Positions 17,951 to 28,218 of a stretch of 64,000 bases of DNA are shown here, in pieces. A program made the translations under genes and the position numbers. A model generated the notes under the pieces. It ran no database searches. It was not told where the DNA came from and was given only the letters and a program-made list of their open reading frames with translations. Positions within the stretch are counted from its first letter, which is position 1, and each line of letters opens with the position of its first letter. The stretch comes from JAEKNW01 sp963677815 (GTDB lineage Bacteria > Cloacimonadota > Cloacimonadia > Cloacimonadales > JAFGVF01), in contig OY782499.1 of NCBI GenBank assembly GCA_963677815.1, positions 2,728,001 to 2,792,000 on the forward strand, read 5' to 3'.

Positions 17951-18962
17951 TATTGTTTACGATAAGGACCTTGACAGTATTTAAATCAACTTGCTTAATA
18001 ATAGGCTTAGCAAATCCTTCAATTAGAATAAAGTTAAACACTTGAGCCTGTCTTTTTTTATCACTTAAGAGAGCCTTCAATACTGTATCCCAGTCTAGAT
18101 TATCTGGATCAAAAGTGTTTAAATTTTCTAAGTCTGAATATATTCTGTTATATAAATCCTTGCTTATTAAATCGAGTTTATAAGATAAAACAACTGCTTT
18201 CATCATTCCCCAAAGAACTGCTTTGCCATGAGGGAGATGATATAGTTTTTCTACTACATGACCCAATGTATGGCCAAAATTTAAAATTCTTCTTTTCCCT
18301 TCATCACCTTCATCACCAGAAACAAAACTTAATTTAATAGCAATAGATTCCTTTATCAAATCTGCCATAAAACTATTTCCAAGTTCATTAGGAAGATTGT
18401 TAGCCAAGTAGATAGCTTTTCTATAATATTCTTCTGAAGCTAAAATACCGTGTTTGATAACTTCTGCCAATCCATTCTTGAATTCAACCTTAGGAAGTGT
18501 GTTAAGAAGCTTGCAATCAACATTAATTCTATCAGCTTGCTTGATAGTTCCAAACTGATTCTTGAAATATTTTGAATTAACTCCATTTTTACCACCAATA
18601 GCAGCATCAACCATTGCTATGACACTAGATGGCATAAGAATTAATTTACAGCCCCTTTTGTAGATTGCTGAAATAAAGCCAGTTATATCACAAACTATCC
18701 CACCACCAAAGGCAATTAGGGTAAGATTTCGGGAGTAGTTTTCTTTTAGAAGATGTTCTAAGATAAGATTTACTTGTTCAAGACTTTTAGATTCTTCCCC
18801 GGGACTTATGCTATAGTGATTAATCTGAGAAATTTCTTTAGAATATAACGATTTTAGGTTATCATCAGTAATTATAAAAGATTCTCCACCTACATACTGT
18901 TCTAAAAAAGAGTCTGTATTTTCGTAGGATATCTTTCTTTTGTAATCGTCTATCCAAGTCAT
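17943..18962 (-). CDS. aroB: 3-dehydroquinate synthase
   Basis: 339 residues. AFGGGIVCDITGFISAIYKR, MPSSVIAMVDAAIGGKNGVN and RILNFGHTLGHVVEKLYHLP are the NAD- and metal-binding blocks of AroB, which cyclises DAHP to 3-dehydroquinate. It follows the DAHP synthase gene by 5 bases and overlaps aroA by 8. Confidence 0.94.
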   Translation of the reverse strand: MTWIDDYKRKISYENTDSFLEQYVGGESFIITDDNLKSLYSKEISQINHYSISPGEESKSLEQVNLILEHLLKENYSRNLTLIAFGGGIVCDITGFISAIYKRGCKLILMPSSVIAMVDAAIGGKNGVNSKYFKNQFGTIKQADRINVDCKLLNTLPKVEFKNGLAEVIKHGILASEEYYRKAIYLANNLPNELGNSFMADLIKESIAIKLSFVSGDEGDEGKRRILNFGHTLGHVVEKLYHLPHGKAVLWGMMKAVVLSYKLDLISKDLYNRIYSDLENLNTFDPDNLDWDTVLKALLSDKKRQAQVFNFILIEGFAKPIIKQVDLNTVKVLIVNNNE

Positions 18963-18967
18963 ACCAC

Positions 18968-19762
18968 CTACTTAAAAAATTTGATTATTGCTTGCAGGTC
19001 ATTCATCAAATAAGCAAATTCATCAAAATTAAGCTGTTGTTCAGGGTCGCTCAGAGCTTCTTGAGGATTAGGATGAACTTCAACCATTAAGCCATCAGCA
19101 CCTGCTGCAATAGCAGCCTTACACATAGGAAGAATTAGGTTTCTTTTCCCTGTGGCATGAGTAGGGTCAACAATTACGGGTAAATCAGTAAGTTGTTTCA
19201 TGATTGGAACAGCAGAAAGGTCTAAAGTATTTCTTGTATAAGTCTCGAAAGTTCTAATTCCTCTTTCACAGAGAATTATTTTGGAGTTACCTTCTTTAAA
19301 AATATATTCTGTACTGTGAACCCATTCTTCGATTGTAGCTTGAAAACCCCTCTTAAGGATAACAGGCTTTTTACTCATGCCTACTTCTTTTAAAAGAGGG
19401 AAATTATGCATAGAGCGAGAACCTATTTGAATAATATCTATATAATCAAGTCTATTATCAATCTGCCTTGGGTCTAGAATTTCAGTAACAATAGGTACTC
19501 CTGTTTCCTCTTTTATTCTTTTGAGGATTTCTAAAGCTTCTTGTTGAAGTCCTTGAAAGGAATAAGGAGAAGTTCTGGGTTTAAAAGAACCACCTCTAAA
19601 AATATTTGCACCATTTTTGATAATGTGTTCAACAGTTTGAGTAGCCATTTGATAGCCTTCAATACTACATGGTCCAGCTATAACTAAAAAGTCTGAGCCC
19701 ACTTTAACTTCATTAATTTTATATGTTTCTTCTTTATTCTGTAAAATCTTGTTCTTTGTCAT
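18968..19762 (-). CDS. 3-deoxy-7-phosphoheptulonate (DAHP) synthase, catalytic domain only
   Basis: 264 residues of the KDO8P-synthase-like type I-beta family. VIAGPCSIEG, FRGGSFKPRTSPYSFQG, LKRGFQATIEEW and VDPTHATGKR are conserved. There is no N-terminal ferredoxin-like domain, no C-terminal or N-terminal chorismate mutase fusion, so the usual allosteric modules are missing. The free chorismate mutase in the same operon could regulate it in trans, as known for some species, but that is inference. Overlaps the aroDE fusion by 29 bases. Confidence 0.93.
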   Translation of the reverse strand: MTKNKILQNKEETYKINEVKVGSDFLVIAGPCSIEGYQMATQTVEHIIKNGANIFRGGSFKPRTSPYSFQGLQQEALEILKRIKEETGVPIVTEILDPRQIDNRLDYIDIIQIGSRSMHNFPLLKEVGMSKKPVILKRGFQATIEEWVHSTEYIFKEGNSKIILCERGIRTFETYTRNTLDLSAVPIMKQLTDLPVIVDPTHATGKRNLILPMCKAAIAAGADGLMVEVHPNPQEALSDPEQQLNFDEFAYLMNDLQAIIKFFK

Positions 19763-21119
19763 TTTCTATTCTTTCTTTAAAAAATTGCATTTGCTTTTCA
19801 CTTTGATATTCCCAAAATTCTTTCCCTGAGAAATACTTATCTTCATCTACTTGTTTAGCAAGAGGTATTTCGTCTTCTGAATAAGGTAAATCAATCACAT
19901 ATTTAAAGTTACTAATCCCAGTTATCTGAGAAAAATCTTCTCCATTCATACCCAGTGGTGAAGTATTAACTAACAAATCAAAATATAATTTCCCTGTAAA
20001 ATGGTCAATGATTTCTATATCTTTATATAGAGATTTTAATTCCATCAGCTTATTCTTCTTTCTTGCCATTAAGGTTATTGAAAAACCTGAAAAGACTTGA
20101 ATGGCTAATTCAGCCATTGCTCCTGAACCATATATCAAGACTTTGCTAATGTTTTTATTTACTAGTTTTTTTTTGATTTTTACAAATGCATCCTTATCAG
20201 TATTATAGAATTTAGGTGGGGAATTATTAATCAAGAGATTACTTATCTCCCCTACTTGAAAAAGACTTGGGATGAGCTTTTTAAATGGCATTGTAAGTGA
20301 AAAACCATAACAGTGTTTTTGAAGTAAACTGTTTGATTTTACTAATTCAAAGAAATCTATAACATCGTCTTCTGCAAGACTAATAGGCAAGTAAACAGCT
20401 TTAAGATTATTAGCAGAGAAATGACTATTATAGTGCTTCAATCCTAAAGAATTATATACTTGTGAGCCCCCAATTATTCCACCCCATTTAAAGATTTCAC
20501 GACTAACCAAGTGTTGATAATTTTCCACACTTTCAATATTCATTTGACCCTCAACGGTCTCATTTCCCTTAGTAGCTATATAGCTTCCAGCTGAGTTTAA
20601 ATATGGAAAAAGAAGTCTCTGCAGTTTTCCATATTTTCCCATAACTAGCCAAAGAATATTTTCCTTATATTTCTTACATATTTCATAGATTTGTCTTACT
20701 TCCTTAAAAGATAAACATTGCTGAGCCAACTTAATCATATATGGACTATAGGCTTCTGCTTTTTCTAGAATAGATGTTATTTTCGCATAATTCACTTTTG
20801 AAAAGTTATGATAAGATAGAAAGTACTTAGAGAAATCAAGAGAAGTTTCCAGTTCAACATCAATAATATCAATTTCCATGTCGAAAAAGATGTTATCATG
20901 AAATTCAAATTCCTGATAGTATTTTAGTTTTTCTCTGTAATCTCTCCTAGATTTCCCTCCCTCACAAATACATCGATCAGTTATAATAACATAATAATCT
21001 TTTAGTCCTTCTAGGTAGTTAACTAAGTCAGGGGATAAATCAACTCTTAGTTCAATCCATTTAACCCAGTAAGGAATATTCTTTAAGTCTTTTTGTTTGA
21101 TTATTGAATAAATTAGCAT
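19734..21119 (-). CDS. aroDE: Bifunctional 3-dehydroquinate dehydratase (type I) / shikimate dehydrogenase
   Basis: 461 residues from ATG at 21119, which has GGAGA at good spacing; the frame extends to 21155 without a ribosome site. Residues about 1-210 are a type I dehydratase: IELRVDL, LSYHNFSKV with the catalytic His, and YMIKLAQQ with the Schiff-base Lys. Residues about 215-461 are shikimate dehydrogenase: GGSQVYNSLGLKHYNSHF, FSLTMPFKK with the catalytic Lys, FYNTDKDAF and a Rossmann strand VLIYGSGAMAELA. The same order occurs in plants and some bacteria such as Chlamydia. It opens the aro operon. Confidence 0.9.
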   Translation of the reverse strand: MLIYSIIKQKDLKNIPYWVKWIELRVDLSPDLVNYLEGLKDYYVIITDRCICEGGKSRRDYREKLKYYQEFEFHDNIFFDMEIDIIDVELETSLDFSKYFLSYHNFSKVNYAKITSILEKAEAYSPYMIKLAQQCLSFKEVRQIYEICKKYKENILWLVMGKYGKLQRLLFPYLNSAGSYIATKGNETVEGQMNIESVENYQHLVSREIFKWGGIIGGSQVYNSLGLKHYNSHFSANNLKAVYLPISLAEDDVIDFFELVKSNSLLQKHCYGFSLTMPFKKLIPSLFQVGEISNLLINNSPPKFYNTDKDAFVKIKKKLVNKNISKVLIYGSGAMAELAIQVFSGFSITLMARKKNKLMELKSLYKDIEIIDHFTGKLYFDLLVNTSPLGMNGEDFSQITGISNFKYVIDLPYSEDEIPLAKQVDEDKYFSGKEFWEYQSEKQMQFFKERIENDKEQDFTE

Positions 21120-21138
21120 AGTAAAATCTCCATTAGGA

Positions 21139-21167
21139 ATCTTTTGTATTAACAAATGTTAAGTCAA
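21139..21167 (-). promoter_or_regulatory. Candidate promoter of the aro operon
   Basis: Minus strand TTGACT (21162-21167) and AAAGAT (21139-21144) with a 17-base spacer. The -10 is weak. It sits in the 119-base divergent gap to the secreted protein gene at 21239. No leader peptide or T-box was recognised. Confidence 0.4.
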
Positions 21168-21238
21168 GAAATAAGTAAATTAAAATTTGTTTAGATAAGT
21201 ATGTTCGATTATTTTCTTAAAAAGTTAATGGAGGAAAT

Positions 21239-24061
21239 ATGAGGATTAAAATACTTTCGGATTTAAAGCTTTTGACAAGCCTTGTCTTGTTATTAGTTTT
21301 TTCTAATCTAGCCTTAGCTATAGATATAAATAATATTTATGATTTATGGATTGTCAGAAATGACTTAGGGGGGACCTATAATCTGCAAGATGACTTAAAT
21401 TTAGAAACAACTAATCCAAATAATATTTTGGCTTATCAAAGCAATACAAATTATAGTCAAGGGGATATAGTTAATTATAATTCATTTGCTTACTATTGTA
21501 TGAATCCACACAATTCAGGAACAGCTTTTATTCCAGGAAATTGGCAACAAATGTGGGAAGTCAGCAAGGGATGGCAACCTATTGGTAATGAAATTACTCC
21601 CTTTTATGGTAGATTTAATGGAAATAACAAGAAGATCTATAATCTTTATATAGACAGAAAGGCTTCACCAGTAGCCAACAATGTTTATCCTTCTGACGGA
21701 GAAGATTACGTTGGATTGTTTGGTGTTGTAAGCAATGGTTCATCTTCAACAAGTGGGGCTGGAACTAATTATGATGTTTATATTAAAGATTTAGGACTTA
21801 TAAATCCTAATGTATCTGGAAGAAGAGCTACAGGATCACTAGTAGGAAGAGTGATTTTACCATACACAAGTCCTGATAGGACTCATATAGCCTATATAGA
21901 AAACTGCTTTGCTAAAGCTGATGGTTCAGGGGGAAGTGCTCAAGTAAGTGGTTTTGGTTCTACAGGAGGTTTAGTTGGTGCTAATAATAGTGTAAGGAAA
22001 TTAAGAGTTCCTGTCATTAGATTTTCTTATGCAGATGTTGTAGTTTCAGCTACTCATCCAACAAATACAGCTCAAAACCCCTATGACGAAATTGAACAAG
22101 CTTATTTTAATCCTTACAACATCAAGTATGGAGGACTTGTCGGATGTAATGAAAATGGCACAACACAAGATTCTTATGCTTTTGGTAATGTATCTGGTGG
22201 TGATAGAGTAGGTGGACTGGCTGGTTGTTCTATTGGAGGAGCTATTTTCAGAAGTTTTAGTAGTGGAAGCGTAACTCGTAATATAGCACCTGGTAATTAT
22301 CAAGGCGGTATTGGTGGTGTAGTAGGTATATCTTCTGGATATCTACCTCCGGCTTTGGGTGGGACAAACTCTTATGGATCTGTTGAAGATTCTTATTGGG
22401 ATACTACTACATCTGGAACATTTACCTCTGCAGGGGGAATTGGTATGCCTACCAGTAACTTCTCAAATCAAGGCAATTTTAATAATTGGGATTTTACTAA
22501 TGTTTGGCAAATTATAGGCACTTACCCTTCTTTAAAAAACAGTCCTATCACCAATTTCCATTTCAGAACTACTGAAACAGGTAATTTTTCATCATCATCA
22601 ATATGGGCATACTCAGACAACCAGACCTCTTGGATTTCTGCAGTTACCTACCCCGACTTAACAAATTCAATCAGTATAACAGTTAGAAACAATCATACTG
22701 TGAACATTTATTCTGATTGGTACATTACCAATACCCTGATTGAAAGTGGTGGAAAGATTATTATCTCAAGCGGAGATACACTTTTTGTTGAAAATGAAAG
22801 CGGAGATGATTTAATCATTCAAGGGAATATAGATGTTTTAGGTAATTTAGTTTTAGGTCAGTCAGCTTCTATGCGAGGAGATACTGGCTCTAAAATTTCT
22901 TTCTTGGGAAATGATATCATAAATTATACCTCAGGAGTTTCTTCCCTCTACGATGTTGAGATTAATAATCCTAATGGAGTTTCTTTTTCTGAAAACCTAT
23001 CCATTAATGGTGTTTTAACAGAAGAAAATGGAACATTAACTAACACTGCTTCAACATCAATTATGGGACTATCTTCTTCTCAGGTTAGATATCTAGATAT
23101 TGCTCAAGATATACTTCCTATAGAAAACTTTGCCGTGACTACCTCTCTTACAGGAGCATATCCAACATATATTAAAAGAGTATGGAATATCCAAGGGTTT
23201 ATAAGTTCTGCTACTGAAAATGAACGCCAGAGAGAAGTTACTTTTTACTGGGATTCAAGCGATGATAATGATTATGATTGGCTTACTAGTGGCAACACAC
23301 CTATTCTATTTCAAGGTGTAACAAAGATTAATCCTCTTAGTTATGATCTTACATCAAATACCCGTTGGGCTACTTATAACATAATTTTTGACCAAGTTAA
23401 TAAAAGTAGTAAAGCAATATTCAATATTGGTCTTGAAAACGACCAAACTTTACCTGTAAATCTTTCTAGCTTTACAGCTGATGTTTACCAAGAGGAATTT
23501 GTTAAATTGATCTGGGTAACTGAATCTGAATCTAATTTAAACGGTTACACTATTCTCAGAAGTACTGATAATAATATTGATAATGCAATGATAATCGATT
23601 TCTTTCAAGCACAGAATACCAACGAAACTTATACTTATACTTTTATTGATGATTTCCAAATAAGTGCTGGTGATTACTATTACTGGTTACAAACTTTAGA
23701 ATATGATGGTTCTAATCAAATTTTCGGTCCTATAATTATTCAATTCAAATTTCCCGATACAAGTGATGCAATTGAAATTCCTACCAAACAAGGAATTACT
23801 GCAATATACCCTAATCCTTTTAACCCAACTACAACAATTGACTTTTATGTAGAAAATGAAAGCCAAGTAATAATTGAAGTATATAATATTAAGGGACAAG
23901 CTGTTAAGAAGTTTAACTTAGGCACTAAATCTCCAGGTAGTCATTCCCTTATCTGGAATGCTAAAGATAAAAACAACAATTCTTTAACTTCTGGATTATA
24001 CTTCACAAAAGTAAATATAGGTAGCCATACCTATACAAACAAAATGATTCTAAAAAAATAA
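21239..24061 (+). CDS. Secreted GLUG-repeat protein with C-terminal sorting-type domain, paralogue 1
   Basis: 940 residues. Signal peptide to about residue 27. Residues 71-107 hold an aromatic-rich insert (NYSQGDIVNYNSFAYYC ... W) resembling CBM5/12 carbohydrate-binding modules. Residues about 115-340 contain GLUG-type repeats (YVGLFGVV, GGLVGANNS, YGGLVGCNENG, VGGLAGCSIGG). A central beta-rich region follows, then an FN3-like 'LPVNLSSFTA' module and a final Ig-like domain starting IYPNPFNPTTTIDF and ending in a basic KMILKK. The last domain is the export/anchoring tag typical of FCB bacteria. Closely related to the gene at 25258. Likely an adhesin or surface glycan-contact protein; function is inference. 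Confidence 0.85.
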   Translation: MRIKILSDLKLLTSLVLLLVFSNLALAIDINNIYDLWIVRNDLGGTYNLQDDLNLETTNPNNILAYQSNTNYSQGDIVNYNSFAYYCMNPHNSGTAFIPGNWQQMWEVSKGWQPIGNEITPFYGRFNGNNKKIYNLYIDRKASPVANNVYPSDGEDYVGLFGVVSNGSSSTSGAGTNYDVYIKDLGLINPNVSGRRATGSLVGRVILPYTSPDRTHIAYIENCFAKADGSGGSAQVSGFGSTGGLVGANNSVRKLRVPVIRFSYADVVVSATHPTNTAQNPYDEIEQAYFNPYNIKYGGLVGCNENGTTQDSYAFGNVSGGDRVGGLAGCSIGGAIFRSFSSGSVTRNIAPGNYQGGIGGVVGISSGYLPPALGGTNSYGSVEDSYWDTTTSGTFTSAGGIGMPTSNFSNQGNFNNWDFTNVWQIIGTYPSLKNSPITNFHFRTTETGNFSSSSIWAYSDNQTSWISAVTYPDLTNSISITVRNNHTVNIYSDWYITNTLIESGGKIIISSGDTLFVENESGDDLIIQGNIDVLGNLVLGQSASMRGDTGSKISFLGNDIINYTSGVSSLYDVEINNPNGVSFSENLSINGVLTEENGTLTNTASTSIMGLSSSQVRYLDIAQDILPIENFAVTTSLTGAYPTYIKRVWNIQGFISSATENERQREVTFYWDSSDDNDYDWLTSGNTPILFQGVTKINPLSYDLTSNTRWATYNIIFDQVNKSSKAIFNIGLENDQTLPVNLSSFTADVYQEEFVKLIWVTESESNLNGYTILRSTDNNIDNAMIIDFFQAQNTNETYTYTFIDDFQISAGDYYYWLQTLEYDGSNQIFGPIIIQFKFPDTSDAIEIPTKQGITAIYPNPFNPTTTIDFYVENESQVIIEVYNIKGQAVKKFNLGTKSPGSHSLIWNAKDKNNNSLTSGLYFTKVNIGSHTYTNKMILKK

Positions 24062-24082
24062 GAAAATAAAACTTAAACCTAC

Positions 24083-24988
24083 TTAGCCCTTGTTAGCAAG
24101 GGCTTTTCTATTTATCAAATCTCTAACCACTTCTAAGTTTACACCTACTATAACTATTATTATACCCATAATCTGCCAAAATGTCAAAGTTTCTTTAAAG
24201 ATTATGTAAGCCAAGATTGAAGCTACAGCAGGTTTTAAAAAGAAAAAGGAAGAACCTACAACTGTTGAAACTCTCTTTAAACCAGCGAAATAACTGAGAT
24301 ATGCTAAACCAGAGACAAATATTCCTAAGTAGGCAATAAAGATTATATTCCTACTTGTGAAATTAAAACTAATATCAAATCCAAAGATAAGTGATATAAT
24401 TGCTAGTAGTAAAGAACCACCTAAAAAAGAAATTGAATTAGTAAGTACATTACCATAAGTCTTTATATATTTTTTAGATATTACTGTATAAAAGCCAAAG
24501 GATATTGAGGAGATGCAAGCAAATAGTATCCCTAAAGGAGCATTAAGAACCTCATTACTTGAAACTTCATGATTCATTATGATTATTATTATTCCCAACA
24601 AACCTATTAGCAAACCTAGTGCTTTATAAAGAGAAAGTTTTTCCTTTAAAATGAAATAGGAGAATAGTGCAACAAAGACAGAATTTGAAGAGATTAGGAT
24701 AGCAGAGATGTTTGCCTGTCCATAATATATTGCCAATTGGAGAAATAACATTGATATCGAAACATTTATCAAACCAGGTAAAGTTAACTTAAAAACCTCT
24801 TTACCCTTCAACTTTACTTCTTTTTCTTTTGTTTGTTTATAGGCAAAAGGAAGTAAGATTACTCCCCCTAAAAGGAATCTGTAAAGTGTGATTGAAAACG
24901 GAGAAATGTCTGCTCCGATAAGCTTACCAGTAACCTCTAAGGTTGAAAACAAGATGATAGTTATTAAAATCAATAAATATCCCATCAT
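24083..24988 (-). CDS. EamA/DMT-family transporter
   Basis: 301 residues with ten predicted membrane helices in two EamA repeats (about 1-140 and 150-295). Typical blocks are SPFSITLYRFLLGGVILLPF in the first repeat and AYLSYFAGLKRVST in the second. The family exports metabolites such as amino acids or sugars; the substrate cannot be read from sequence. It stands alone on the minus strand between the two paralogous secreted-protein genes. Its last codons overlap the rho-independent terminator of the upstream plus-strand gene. Confidence 0.9.
   Translation of the reverse strand: MMGYLLILITIILFSTLEVTGKLIGADISPFSITLYRFLLGGVILLPFAYKQTKEKEVKLKGKEVFKLTLPGLINVSISMLFLQLAIYYGQANISAILISSNSVFVALFSYFILKEKLSLYKALGLLIGLLGIIIIIMNHEVSSNEVLNAPLGILFACISSISFGFYTVISKKYIKTYGNVLTNSISFLGGSLLLAIISLIFGFDISFNFTSRNIIFIAYLGIFVSGLAYLSYFAGLKRVSTVVGSSFFFLKPAVASILAYIIFKETLTFWQIMGIIIVIVGVNLEVVRDLINRKALANKG
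24085..24108 (+). terminator. Terminator of the 21239 gene, overlapping EamA 3' end
   Basis: Stem AGCCCTTG (24085-24092) / CAAGGGCT (24097-24104) with a T run, 24 bases after the stop at 24061. The hairpin is within the last codons of the convergent EamA gene. Confidence 0.75.
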
Positions 24989-25067
24989 AACTCCAATTAA
25001 TTATTTACTTGCTTTTCCTATAATTCCTATATTTTGTCAATGTAAAAGCAGGTTGTCTACTTCTTCA

Positions 25068-25115
25068 TTGTTACTATCTCTATGTGTTTCCAATGATTTA
25101 TAGAGATAGTAACAA
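25068..25115 (+). repeat. Inverted-repeat element, family 2, copy B
   Basis: Arms TTGTTACTATCTCTA (25068-25082) and its exact complement at 25101-25115. The loop contains TTCCAATGAT (25088-25097), identical to that in copy C. It lies in the divergent gap between the EamA gene and the second GLUG paralogue. Confidence 0.8.
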
Positions 25116-25257
25116 GATAGAATGCATCAAAAAATGGTAAAAAGAAATGATAGTTGAGAGTTTCTTACTAATTTCATAAAATAAATGATTATTTTATTGA
25201 CAACATCTAAATAAAATGGAAAATATATTTAAATAAGCACTAAAAAGAGAGGTGAAT

Positions 25258-28041
25258 ATGAAAAGTTTAAAAGTGTGTTTTTTTATAATAGTTCTATTTC
25301 TTTCTTTAGGTCAAATCCTAGCTGTGAACTTATCTACAGTAGAAGACCTTTGGAATATTAGAAACGATTTGGGTGGTAATTATACTCTGACACAAAGTAT
25401 TAATTTAGAAGCTACCAACCCTAATACAATTATTCAATACTCAGCAGGGACCTACAATCAAGGTGATATTGTAAAATATACTGATGGCTATGCCTACTAT
25501 TGTTCTAGTAATGGAAATACTAATATTCCAAGTTCAGAAAATGGTTGGACAAAAATGTGGGAAGCTGACAAAGGTTGGGATCCAATTGGTGATGGTTCAA
25601 CTCCATTTCATGGTAACTTTGATGGTGGAGGCAACATCATTTCAAATCTATTTATTAATAGGGTAGCTGATTCTTCAAACAACACTACTTTCCCTGCAAA
25701 CGGAGAAAATTTTGTAGGTCTTTTCGGCTATGTTACTAATGGTTCATCAATCTCTAATGCAAGCAATAATGCAGATATCTATATAAAAAATTTAGGACTT
25801 ACCGATGTTGATATTACAGGTAAAAGAGCAACTGGAGCTTTAATAGGCAAAACTGATTTACCCAATGTAAACAATGGTTATTTAGTTATTGTTGAACAAT
25901 GTTATGTTAATGGCGGAACTGTCGCAGGTTTTGGTGCAACTGGTGGTTTAGTGGGAGCTAATAATAGCCAAAGAAAGCAGGTTGTACCAAGAGTTAGATA
26001 TTGTTGGGCTAATGTAACCGTATCTTCAACTCATCCAAACAATCAAGCTTTAAATTCTGGAGATAACAACAATCCTTACAATATTAAATATGGTGGTTTA
26101 GTTGGTTGTAATGAAAATGGACTTACACAAGATTCTTATGCTCTTGGAGATGTTTCTGGTGGAGATAGAGTAGGCGGAGTAGCTGGTTGTTCAATAGGTG
26201 GAGCAATATTTAGAACTTATGCAACTGGTAATGTAACTCAAAACATTGGATCTTCCACCTGGGAAGGTGGTTACGGACCTATTACTGGAAGAGTTGTAGG
26301 AATGCTACCTCCTGGTTTAGGTGGAACAAATGCTATCGGTTCTCTTGAAGATTCTTACTATCTTGATACTGCAACAATCTCTGGTACAAATAATGGTAAT
26401 ACTTATGGTACAGCACAAACTTCAAGTCAATTGACCAACGCTACTTCATATCCTAATTGGGATTCTAATGTTTGGGATTTCACAACAGCTTACCCTACCT
26501 TACAAAGCTCACCATCATCAGAATTCTATTTTAGATCAAAGAATACAGGTTCTTTTTCAACTGTAGCAAATTGGGAAAAATCCAGTAGCGAGAATGGCAC
26601 TTACACAACATCTGTTATTGAGCCAGATTACACAAATTCCATAGCAATTAAAGTCCTTTCTAATGATACAATTACTCTTGATAATAATAAAACAGCTTTT
26701 CTAAGTTCAACTACAGTTGAAGGTAATCTAACCATAGCTGAAGGTGGAGTGTTAAATCTAGAAAATACAGCTGGTGATGATTTAATTGTTGCTGCAAATG
26801 GTTCTTTAGTAGTTTCAGGAACTTTGAATATAGGTCAATCAGCAACTTTAGTTGGTCAAACAAACTCCACAATTACTTTTAATGGTACATCTGCTCAAAC
26901 TATCACAAGTGGCTTGACCTCTGTATATAACCTAACTATCAATAATTCAGCAGGTGTTACACTACCAGATAATATCACTATTAATGGTACACTCACTGTG
27001 AACTCAGGGAATTATACAGGACCTACAAATGTGATTGTTGATGGTTTGAATTCTCCAAGTATTAAACACCTTGTTTGGCCAAAAACTAATTTCAACATAG
27101 AAAATTATACTTCATCAACCAGTGTTTCATCACTCTTGCCAAACTACATCAATCGTTCATGGAACTTGACTGGTAACATCAATGATGCAAGCCTTGATAA
27201 TAGAAAAAAAACTATTACTTTCTATTGGGATGCTAGTGAAGATGAAAACTATGATTGGATTGGATTAAATCAAACTCCTATACTCTTTGAAGGAGGATCT
27301 AAAATTGCAGATGCTTCAGTTTCAAATCTAAGTGGCGATACTAGAAGTGCTACTTTCTCTTATACTTTCCCACAGAATGCAAAAGCTAGCAAAGGCAATC
27401 TAACAATCGGTTTAGATAATGGCCAAACACTTCCTGTTGAATTATCTTCTTTCAATATCTATAATACTAATAGCAACAATGTAATGCTTAAATGGATTAC
27501 CCAATCTGAAAGCAATCTTGATGGCTATAGACTTTATCGAGCTCTTGAGAACCAACTAGCAAGTTCCATAATGCTAGATGTCTTTATTCCTGGAACAAAT
27601 ACTAGTCAAACTCAAACCTACTCTTATATTGATACCAGCATTAATGAAAATGGAATTTATTATTACTGGATTAAAATGCTTGATTACGATGGTTCTAGTT
27701 CATTTTACGGTCCTGCAATTATTGAAATTCAAGATGATTTTGATAATTCGGTAGAAGTACCAATTAGCAATGGTTTCGTCTCTATTTACCCTAATCCATT
27801 TAATCCAACAACTACTATCAGATACTCTCTTGATAATAGTGCTCCTGTGAAAATAGATATTTATAACGTCAAAGGGCAATTAATCAGAACTTTTGACATG
27901 GGAACTCAAGCTATAGGTTACCATAAAATTATCTGGAATGGTAAAGATAATAATGAAAACGATTTGCCTTCAGGACTCTACTTCAGTCGTTTAACAACAA
28001 ATAAAGTTATTGAGACCAAGAAGATTATGCTCTTAAAATAG
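25258..28041 (+). CDS. Secreted GLUG-repeat protein with C-terminal sorting-type domain, paralogue 2
   Basis: 927 residues from ATG at 25258, which has GAGAGG upstream; an in-frame GTG at 25252 is inside the ribosome site. Architecture is the same as the 21239 protein and alignable by eye over the whole length: signal peptide, CBM5/12-like insert (residues 65-102, YNQGDIVKY ... WTKMWE), GLUG repeats (GGLVGANNS, YGGLVGCNENG), FN3-like 'LPVELSSFNI' module, and terminal IYPNPFNPTTTIRY domain. The pair flanks EamA, which suggests a tandem duplication. Confidence 0.85.
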   Translation: MKSLKVCFFIIVLFLSLGQILAVNLSTVEDLWNIRNDLGGNYTLTQSINLEATNPNTIIQYSAGTYNQGDIVKYTDGYAYYCSSNGNTNIPSSENGWTKMWEADKGWDPIGDGSTPFHGNFDGGGNIISNLFINRVADSSNNTTFPANGENFVGLFGYVTNGSSISNASNNADIYIKNLGLTDVDITGKRATGALIGKTDLPNVNNGYLVIVEQCYVNGGTVAGFGATGGLVGANNSQRKQVVPRVRYCWANVTVSSTHPNNQALNSGDNNNPYNIKYGGLVGCNENGLTQDSYALGDVSGGDRVGGVAGCSIGGAIFRTYATGNVTQNIGSSTWEGGYGPITGRVVGMLPPGLGGTNAIGSLEDSYYLDTATISGTNNGNTYGTAQTSSQLTNATSYPNWDSNVWDFTTAYPTLQSSPSSEFYFRSKNTGSFSTVANWEKSSSENGTYTTSVIEPDYTNSIAIKVLSNDTITLDNNKTAFLSSTTVEGNLTIAEGGVLNLENTAGDDLIVAANGSLVVSGTLNIGQSATLVGQTNSTITFNGTSAQTITSGLTSVYNLTINNSAGVTLPDNITINGTLTVNSGNYTGPTNVIVDGLNSPSIKHLVWPKTNFNIENYTSSTSVSSLLPNYINRSWNLTGNINDASLDNRKKTITFYWDASEDENYDWIGLNQTPILFEGGSKIADASVSNLSGDTRSATFSYTFPQNAKASKGNLTIGLDNGQTLPVELSSFNIYNTNSNNVMLKWITQSESNLDGYRLYRALENQLASSIMLDVFIPGTNTSQTQTYSYIDTSINENGIYYYWIKMLDYDGSSSFYGPAIIEIQDDFDNSVEVPISNGFVSIYPNPFNPTTTIRYSLDNSAPVKIDIYNVKGQLIRTFDMGTQAIGYHKIIWNGKDNNENDLPSGLYFSRLTTNKVIETKKIMLLK

Positions 28042-28071
28042 TATCAAATATTAAACCCTACTAAAGGTAAT

Positions 28072-28105
28072 TCAGAGTGTTGAGATTCAGCACTCTGATT
28101 TTTTT
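28072..28105 (+). terminator. Terminator of the 25258 gene
   Basis: Stem TCAGAGTG (28072-28079) / CACTCTGA (28091-28098) followed by TTTTTTT, 31 bases after the stop. Confidence 0.85.
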
Positions 28106-28162
28106 GGACTTGATAGCTATAAGAGATTATTTGTTTTATCAAAGCTAATTTTAAAATTTTAC

Positions 28163-28191
28163 TTGTCAAGATATTGCCCTCATTTTAATAT
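28163..28191 (+). promoter_or_regulatory. Promoter of tpiA-serS
   Basis: TTGTCA (28163-28168) and TAATAT (28186-28191) with a 17-base spacer, 28 bases before the tpiA ATG. Confidence 0.6.
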
Positions 28192-28218
28192 GAAGAAAAA
28201 TATTAATATGAGGTTATC

